Origin: Chloroflexota bacterium
GTDB taxonomy: Bacteria; Chloroflexota; UBA11872; VXOZ01
Assembly: GCA_958295775.1 (NCBI GenBank)
Contig: CATQHC010000009.1
Span: 124,001 to 188,000 of the forward strand
Direction: 5' to 3'
Length of the DNA: 64,000 nucleotides
Shown: one piece after another, positions 58,552-64,000 of the stretch
How the letters are laid out: every line of letters starts with the position of its first letter
How positions within the stretch are numbered: position 1 is the stretch's first letter
Position numbers and translations under genes: made by a program
Notes under the pieces: generated by a model
Told to the model about the DNA's origin: nothing
Databases searched by the model: none
Seen by the model: only the letters and a program-made list of their open reading frames with translations

Positions 58552-61245
58552 ATGTTTAGTCGTCGTCTTCTCCAGCTACCACTTGAGAAAGGTTGGCTCC
58601 GGCACGGGCTTCCCTTTGGATTGCTCTTGCTCGTCCAAATAGCCCTCGCGCTCTTTCGTGAGCTGCCGTTGGCAGTGTCAGATGAGACAGTCTATCTTGC
58701 GAATGCACGTTTTCTGTCCGGCACGGCGCCAATGCCCACTCTGCATGAGTCATACTTCTTTCACTTCGGTTACTCTCTCTTTCTTGTCCCAGTATTCTGG
58801 CTCTTCAAAAACCCCAGTGACGTTTACACCGCGAGCCTAGTCGTCAGCGCGCTCCTCATGAGCACGCTTTATTTAAGCCTCTATTTTGTATTGGCATCCT
58901 TGATCGGCATTAGTCCCCGCTTTGCGATGCTTGCCTCATTTATTACGTGCCTCTATCCACCACTGCTGCTGCGCGCGAACTTCGCCTGGGGTGAGAATGC
59001 GTACGTGCCGGGATTCGTGCTCACCGTAGCCCTCTTCGGCGTGCTCCTACGTCGGCAGTCTATGCGATACGCGGTCTTGTTCGGGCTTGTCCTCGGATGT
59101 ATGTACACTATTCACCCGCGCTCGTTGCCGCTCATTCCAATTGCCATGATATTCATGCTCTTTTGGGGGCGCAGCGGGATCTTGCGTTGGCGCGCCGTCA
59201 CTGTAGCCTTCACTGCCACCGTCGCGCTGTTTTTTGGCACACGTCAAATGCTCGACTACCTGAAGTCCATTAACCCCGGCGCTCTTGCCGAAGTGCAGAT
59301 TCGCCCCCTCATCGCACACTTAACGTCCCTGCAAGGTATCCATGACTTCCTGCTCGCCCTGAATAACCAACTGCTCTATCTCGTCCAGTCCTCGTTCGGC
59401 TTGTTTCTCATTGGCCTGTTTGCTATTGCGCTCTTCTATTGGCAGCGACGGCGCACCGGACTTTCCACTTTTGTCCAGGACGTACCCACTGCCACGCTGA
59501 CGTTCTTCTGCTTGGCATGGCTGGGGTCGCTTGCCCTCAGTTCAGCGTTCCTCAGTCTGCCGGAAGAGACCGGCAAACTGCTGAAGGGAAGGTATGTCGA
59601 TGGGAACTCTGCCCTCATATTCGCGTTCGGTCTCGCCACAATTCTATGTGGCAGGGTCAAGCTACTTGGAGGGTTTACACCCCCCTTCCGCCTTCGACAT
59701 TGGTCGTTTCGCGCGCAGGCGCTGGCCGTACTCGTGGTTGGCGCCAGCACAGCAGTCCTGATCTACAGTGTGTCTGTCTTTCTACCGGTGGTCGTTCCAA
59801 CGAACTCTCTTGGCATCTATCCAATTCTGGAGATTCTTGGCGCGACGAGAACTGCAATTCTTGGCACTTCCACGCTGGCGGCCGTAGGCTTTGTAGTTTT
59901 CTCTATTGCGCGAAGTCACTTTCGCTTTGCGGCCGTGGTCGCCATCGCCGGCCTCTTTCTTGTCACCAGCGCTTACGATTACCGCTTTGTCATTCTCCCG
60001 CTGCAGGAGCGCGTGGCGCGGTCGTCTAGTCTCGCGTCCTATATCCGCACATACTTCGGATCACCTGCGACCATTGCCTATGATGTTGCCAACGGCCATC
60101 CGGTGTCCTATTTTTCCTATGAATACCTGCTGCCGCATACGCGCTTTCTGCCATTCGACAGTGCCGCCGGCGAGAAGCCACCGGCGGCTATTGTGATTAG
60201 TAGCCGCAATTGGAATGAAGCCGAACTTCTGGGGGCGCAGTTCTGGCAAGCTGAGCCGCAAGTCCTGCTCGTAGGTGCGGACCAAGCACTCTGGACTTTG
60301 CCGGGGCCACAACAGTCAGCCCTCAGCCAGCAGACCGACTACACCAATACTGTTCTCGGTCTGTATGCGTTGCCCGCCTGGAGCGTTGAAGCAGCTCGAG
60401 GCATCCAGGTCCAGTCCATTTGGGGTGTGTGGCAAAGCGGTCTTTACCATCCGGTGACCAACGGTGAGAACAGCTCACTGGTCTGGTTCCATGACCACGC
60501 CAGCCTGCGCGCGCCCACAGGAGTGGATCCCCCGCAGTACGTGCTCTTGAACCTTCTCAGCACTGTTGCTCGCGCTACACCGCTGCATGTTGAAGCGAAC
60601 GGCGCGACCGTCTTTTCCGGCCCTGTGCCCCCGGGCAACTGGTGTCAATCATTCCCTTTACCGCACAATCCAGACGAACCAGGAACCACACTTGACCTCT
60701 TCCTGCCTTCATCCACTGGCACTGGGACTGCGTCACTGCCAGCAAACATGGTGGTACGAGGCATCACACTGCTCGATCACGACCCGGAATTACTTCAAGG
60801 CCTTACGCCTGACGCGCTGCCTGAAGGCGCCCATCGCTCCAATATCGCTCTTGAGTCGCAGCTCTATCCAAGGTCTCTCGCACAGGGCGTCATGGGTACA
60901 CTTGAAATTAACGTCAGGAACACCGGCGCTGAACCGTGGCCGACACAATGTGAAATCGGTCAAGTGCCGGGTTCAGTACAGCTCGGCATCCTGTGGTTTC
61001 CTAGTGGTTCTGCGGACCGAAGCCTCGTTGCACGCGCCGCCGAGGGGAGAGCGGCGCTGCCCTATGCGCTGGCGCCCGGCAACTCTCTGAGCCTCACTGC
61101 CATTCTCGCGCCCTTCACGCAGGGCGGCGTTCCGCTGCCTCCGGGAGACTATGAAGTCTGGATCGGGCCTGTCCAAGAGGGTGTTTCGTGGTTCTTTCAG
61201 AAGGGCGATGACGTACTAAAGGTACCCATTCGCATTGTTAGGTAG
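58552..61245 (+). CDS. Large membrane glycosyltransferase with C-terminal outer domain
   Basis: 897 residues. About 12-13 membrane helices in the first 480 residues; the first outer loop (PLAVSDETVYLANARFLSG) carries an acidic DE as in ArnT/PMT-like polyprenyl-sugar transferases. Residues about 490-897 are extracytoplasmic and beta-rich, with two sandwich-like parts (NARNTGAEPWPTQ-like strands near 790). Thus probably a GT-C enzyme that glycosylates surface material. Start ATG 58552; no strong ribosome site. It is divergent from the suf operon. Confidence 0.72.
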   Translation: MFSRRLLQLPLEKGWLRHGLPFGLLLLVQIALALFRELPLAVSDETVYLANARFLSGTAPMPTLHESYFFHFGYSLFLVPVFWLFKNPSDVYTASLVVSALLMSTLYLSLYFVLASLIGISPRFAMLASFITCLYPPLLLRANFAWGENAYVPGFVLTVALFGVLLRRQSMRYAVLFGLVLGCMYTIHPRSLPLIPIAMIFMLFWGRSGILRWRAVTVAFTATVALFFGTRQMLDYLKSINPGALAEVQIRPLIAHLTSLQGIHDFLLALNNQLLYLVQSSFGLFLIGLFAIALFYWQRRRTGLSTFVQDVPTATLTFFCLAWLGSLALSSAFLSLPEETGKLLKGRYVDGNSALIFAFGLATILCGRVKLLGGFTPPFRLRHWSFRAQALAVLVVGASTAVLIYSVSVFLPVVVPTNSLGIYPILEILGATRTAILGTSTLAAVGFVVFSIARSHFRFAAVVAIAGLFLVTSAYDYRFVILPLQERVARSSSLASYIRTYFGSPATIAYDVANGHPVSYFSYEYLLPHTRFLPFDSAAGEKPPAAIVISSRNWNEAELLGAQFWQAEPQVLLVGADQALWTLPGPQQSALSQQTDYTNTVLGLYALPAWSVEAARGIQVQSIWGVWQSGLYHPVTNGENSSLVWFHDHASLRAPTGVDPPQYVLLNLLSTVARATPLHVEANGATVFSGPVPPGNWCQSFPLPHNPDEPGTTLDLFLPSSTGTGTASLPANMVVRGITLLDHDPELLQGLTPDALPEGAHRSNIALESQLYPRSLAQGVMGTLEINVRNTGAEPWPTQCEIGQVPGSVQLGILWFPSGSADRSLVARAAEGRAALPYALAPGNSLSLTAILAPFTQGGVPLPPGDYEVWIGPVQEGVSWFFQKGDDVLKVPIRIVR

Positions 61246-61375
61246 GCCAGGATTGAAAACCGGACCAGGCACACTCGCTGACGGGGCAAACGAATGCCAC
61301 GTCCCTCTCCGCAACTGGATGGCCGCAGAGGCCCATTGCCGGTCTACGCACGCGCCATTGTGAAAGGGATCCCTC

Positions 61376-62386
61376 TTACGCTGCGTCGTTCCTGAGGAAA
61401 GCGGCGGACTGTTCCAGCGCAACTTGCGACCAGTCGGCTGCAAACGTCTGCCGCAATTGCCGCAGCACTGAGGGATCATCCGTGACTATGCCCACCTCCC
61501 GATTCTGATCTAAGGAAGTAGCAGTAAGATTCTGACTGCCCACAAACGCACGTTGACCGTCGACGACTATGACTTTCGCATGTACGTCCGGATAGGCGAG
61601 GAACCCAATAATTCCGCCGTTCTCGCGCAGGCTAGCCCGCTCGTCTGCATAGGGATCCCGTTCGGAAGGCGGATTTGTAATCAGCCGGACGCGGACACCG
61701 CGCCGCGCCGCATCTGCCAACGCCTCCGCAATGGCATCATCCTCCAGCGACAGCACGTAAACTTCCAAGCTCTGGTGTGCGGAGGCAATCAAGTCATGCA
61801 CGATGCTGCGCGCGTTGCCGGGACTAATGACAAGCGGGAGCCCGAATTCGGGCGAAGGCACGTGCTCCCAATCACTTTGAAAGAGGACATGGAGGGAATT
61901 AACGACCGCGGGATCTTCAACGATGAGGGCGAACTCCCGATTGGATCGAAAAGAACTCGCCGTGAGATTCAGGGTCATGATGGCCGCCCGAGCGGCATCG
62001 ACGATAATCACCTTGGCGTGCGTGAATCGAAAAGCCGGGCTTGTCCAGCGCACGCGCACACCTGCAGCCGCCAGTCTCTGACTAGCGAGGCGGTTGTACT
62101 CGCCACCCCCAACCGGGTTTTCTTCTAACAGCACACGCACCTGAACGCCACGCTGCCGGGCTGCCGCCAACTCCTCGATGATCTCCGCGCTAGACAGGAG
62201 ATAGACCATGAGATCTATGGAAGTTTCGGCGCGCCGCAGGAGTTGGAGAAGCTCACGCGCGCCGTGATCGGGGGTAACAATAAGGCTTGTCGGGCCCTGC
62301 AGCACATTCTGCCCGGAGGGACTGCAGGCCGGCGCAATGAGGGCAACTGCAATAAATGCGACCCTAAGGGCTTTGATTACCCCCAT
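61376..62386 (-). CDS. Exported phospholipase-D-like protein
   Basis: 336 residues with an N-terminal export signal (VAFIAVALIAPACSPSG; Cys21 may be lipidated though the lipobox is not ideal). Two HKD active-site motifs: H123-K125-D130 in THAKVIIVDAARAAIMTLN and H269-K271-D276 in VHAKVIVVDGQRAFVGSQN. Such two-HKD proteins are phosphodiesterases (phospholipase, cardiolipin synthase or nuclease type); the short size and export point to a secreted nuclease or lipase. 30 nt after it on the other side lies HU. Confidence 0.85.
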   Translation of the reverse strand: MGVIKALRVAFIAVALIAPACSPSGQNVLQGPTSLIVTPDHGARELLQLLRRAETSIDLMVYLLSSAEIIEELAAARQRGVQVRVLLEENPVGGGEYNRLASQRLAAAGVRVRWTSPAFRFTHAKVIIVDAARAAIMTLNLTASSFRSNREFALIVEDPAVVNSLHVLFQSDWEHVPSPEFGLPLVISPGNARSIVHDLIASAHQSLEVYVLSLEDDAIAEALADAARRGVRVRLITNPPSERDPYADERASLRENGGIIGFLAYPDVHAKVIVVDGQRAFVGSQNLTATSLDQNREVGIVTDDPSVLRQLRQTFAADWSQVALEQSAAFLRNDAA

Positions 62387-62416
62387 ATACGCAATCGAGT
62401 TCGAGAGGAATGCCCT

Positions 62417-62692
62417 CTATCCGCCAACAGACTTGCGTAGCGTGGTGCCGGCGGAAAAGACTGGGGCCTTTCTGGCAGCGACTTGAAGGGGTTCGCCGGT
62501 CCGGGGATTGCGTCCGGCCCGGGCAGCTCGTTCCGCAACGCGAAAAGTGCCAAAGCCCGGAATTGCCACACTTTCGCCGCGCATTAGTGAATCTTGTACT
62601 GATTCGACAAATGAATCCAGGAATTCCTTAGCCGCTTTTTGCGTTGAGCCTGTTCTTGACGCAACATCTTTGATTAGATCGCTCTGGGTCAT
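62417..62692 (-). CDS. HU-family nucleoid protein
   Basis: 91 residues: TQSDLIKDVASRTGSTQKAAKEFLDSFVESV, IPGFGTFRVAERAARAGRNPRTGEPL and the closing helix. Non-specific DNA bender. ATG at 62692 with GGAGG 8 nt upstream; an earlier in-frame start is less likely. One gene upstream of the PLD-like gene, probably co-transcribed. Confidence 0.95.
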   Translation of the reverse strand: MTQSDLIKDVASRTGSTQKAAKEFLDSFVESVQDSLMRGESVAIPGFGTFRVAERAARAGRNPRTGEPLQVAARKAPVFSAGTTLRKSVGG

Positions 62693-63180
62693 GTCCGCTA
62701 CCTCCAACTAGAAATGAGCGCCACCAACACCACAATCACAGCGCCGCTTCATCAGACTATACAATATCGCCCTAAGATTCTACTAGGACACCCAAGCAGC
62801 ATACCATTATTCCTTCTGGGGGATAAAGTCATGCGACGTAGCCCTGGGAGCAAGGTTTTGCAAACGATTGGAGCTTGTGTAGCGCCACGCTCAACCGAGG
62901 GAGCTGCCATTCTCCTACCCCGCTGGAGCCGCCGACACACCTAGACTCTTGCAATGTCGCCTCCAAAACCCTCGCAGAATAGCTTCTCTCTATCTAGAAG
63001 TGTCTAAGAATCCTATAAGTTTTCAATTGGCAGTGCGCATTGCCGTGGACAGTAGACACTGAGTATGCGTAGACTGCTACTATGTAATGTGGTCATCGTG
63101 CGGAATACTTCAATCCAATGGAGTCTGACGATTCGGTACCCAATGTGCATGATCCCAATTCTTTGTGAGGATAGAGCCGC
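62693..63180 (+). other. Non-coding gap between HU and the fusion-protein gene
   Basis: About 490 bases, divergent promoters expected. On the HU side a TATAGT is visible on the minus strand near 62755-62760; no -35 fits. No RNA gene or ORF with protein character was found. Confidence 0.4.
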
Positions 63181-64000
63181 GTGAAATATAGATCACTTGT
63201 TGCAATCGTAGTGAGCGGCATTTTGCTGCTCACGGCCTGCGTGCCGTCGCTGCCTTTTATTTCCGGCGATGATGAACCTGAGGAAGTCGTCGCACGTCCG
63301 GTGAGAAGTGTCGAGCGCCCTACGGTCAAAGTGGAACGCGGCTCAATCGTCGATGCGGTTCGAGTCCTGGGGCGTGTAGTCGCGGAAAGTGAAGAAAGCC
63401 TGTTCTTCAAGCAGAACGGCCGTCTTAAGGGCATTTATATTCAGTACAATCAGGCAGTCGTTCAGGGTACGCTGCTCGCCGATTTAGAGACGGGCAACTT
63501 GGAGACGTCCATTCAAAACTCAGAGCTAACCTTGCAAGACTTGGAGCGCAATCTGACCACGGCCCGCACCCAAGCAGCTTCCGGCGCCGCGGATATCACC
63601 ATAGCCCAGCTTGCGGTTGAACAAGCACTGCGGGACCTGGAAGTAGCGCAAGAAGCGCTAACCGAAGCTCAGGGCGGCCCCAGTCAGCAGGAGCGCGCCC
63701 AGTCACAGACTGCGTACACCAAAGCCGCCGCCGACCTTGCCGCAGCCGAGGACGCGCTCAAGCTCGCACAAGAAGCCAATGCGAAGGCCCAAGAGGATCT
63801 TACTGCCTTTCGATCTGGAGCTGCGGTAGACCTGAAGGTACAGCGAGAACTCGACTTGCGCGTGGCCGAAAACGACTATCGCACAGCTCAGACTCGTGTC
63901 GACCAGTTGCGCGCCGGGGGCGCTGATTCGAACCTGTTGAACTTGGAGAGACAACTTGAGGAAGCACAGCGGGCAGTTGATACGGAGCGCCAAAAACTAC
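63181..64000 (+). CDS. Lipoprotein membrane-fusion (HlyD/RND-MFP type) protein, 3' end outside window
   Basis: Begins at GTG 63181 (GAGG 10 nt upstream) and is still open at the window edge, 273 codons visible. Signal helix and lipobox LLLTAC (Cys20), an acidic linker, the first beta-barrel/lipoyl strand pair (GSIVDAVRVLGRVVAESEESLFFKQNGRLKGIYIQYNQAVVQGTLLADLE) and then a long heptad-rich coiled coil (from about residue 110 on: LTLQDLERNLTTARTQAA, LRDLEVAQEALTEAQG). This is the adaptor that links an inner-membrane pump to its partner; an ABC (MacB-like) transporter may follow outside the window. Confidence 0.88.
   Translation, partial: MKYRSLVAIVVSGILLLTACVPSLPFISGDDEPEEVVARPVRSVERPTVKVERGSIVDAVRVLGRVVAESEESLFFKQNGRLKGIYIQYNQAVVQGTLLADLETGNLETSIQNSELTLQDLERNLTTARTQAASGAADITIAQLAVEQALRDLEVAQEALTEAQGGPSQQERAQSQTAYTKAAADLAAAEDALKLAQEANAKAQEDLTAFRSGAAVDLKVQRELDLRVAENDYRTAQTRVDQLRAGGADSNLLNLERQLEEAQRAVDTERQKL

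Overview
This is a bacterial chromosome segment of moderately high GC, densely coded, with many short operons and GTG/TTG starts. The best guess is a member of the Chloroflexota, possibly one of the environmental lineages known mainly from metagenomes. This is inference. It rests on the secreted protein at 33565-35064 carrying an N-terminal domain I recall mainly from Chloroflexota, on a SufU-type Suf operon under an Rrf2 regulator, on ClpC rather than ClpA architecture, on Tat/lipoprotein-anchored solute-binding proteins, and on the absence of outer-membrane (LPS/Bam/Lpt) genes. No rRNA or ribosomal protein gene is present to settle it.

Layout. 1-6.6 kb: a kelch protein (cut by the window edge), a purple-acid-phosphatase-like phosphoesterase, an orphan Tat-lipoprotein sugar-binding protein, a deacetylase-fold protein and a transglutaminase-like protein. 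6.7-12 kb: leucyl aminopeptidase, an orphan Clp N-domain protein, ClpC and ComF. 12-22 kb, minus strand: a tightly overlapping MoxR / DUF58 / von Willebrand A operon ending in a degenerate receiver-domain gene, followed by class II fructose-1,6-bisphosphatase. 22-28 kb: acetyl-CoA synthetase, small membrane proteins, a decayed ISXO2-like transposase, an HxlR regulator, an RlpA-like protein and a double GNAT. 28-36 kb: a divergent Fe/Mn superoxide dismutase, metallo-beta-lactamase-fold hydrolase, amidohydrolase, enolase-superfamily enzyme, a coiled-coil membrane protein, a secreted protein, and a small basic gene broken by an amber codon. 36-37 kb: a REP-associated tyrosine transposase bracketed by inverted REP palindromes, with a roughly 110-bp tandem repeat. 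37-51.5 kb: an alkaline-phosphatase-superfamily enzyme, four separate xylose-isomerase-like TIM-barrel genes, a C39-peptidase/TPR protein, a secG-SBP-cinA operon, a membrane glycosyltransferase, hisI-hisE, and a selenocysteine tRNA. 51.6-58.3 kb: the Suf iron-sulfur assembly operon (Rrf2 regulator, sufC, sufB, sufD, Rieske, sufS, sufU). 58.5-64 kb: a large membrane glycosyltransferase, a phospholipase-D-like protein, HU, and the start of a lipoprotein membrane-fusion protein.

How it works together. The Suf operon looks self-contained and autoregulated: a TTGACG-N18-TACGCT promoter is followed at once by an inverted repeat close to the predicted transcription start, upstream of the Rrf2 gene. 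The MoxR-DUF58-vWA genes overlap by 4 bp at each junction and probably form one membrane-associated chaperone-type complex. Many metabolic genes (TIM-barrel isomerases, enolase superfamily, amidohydrolase, short-chain dehydrogenase, phosphodiesterase, orphan binding proteins) suggest a scavenging catabolism of sugars and organic acids, but no complete pathway can be read here.

Most interesting for follow-up: the tRNA-Sec gene, the REP/RAYT locus with its tandem array, the free-standing Clp N-domain protein next to a ClpC with an altered second Walker B, the amber-interrupted small gene at 35097-35264, and the pseudo-receiver at the end of the MoxR/vWA operon. No CRISPR array, prophage or complete insertion sequence was seen.
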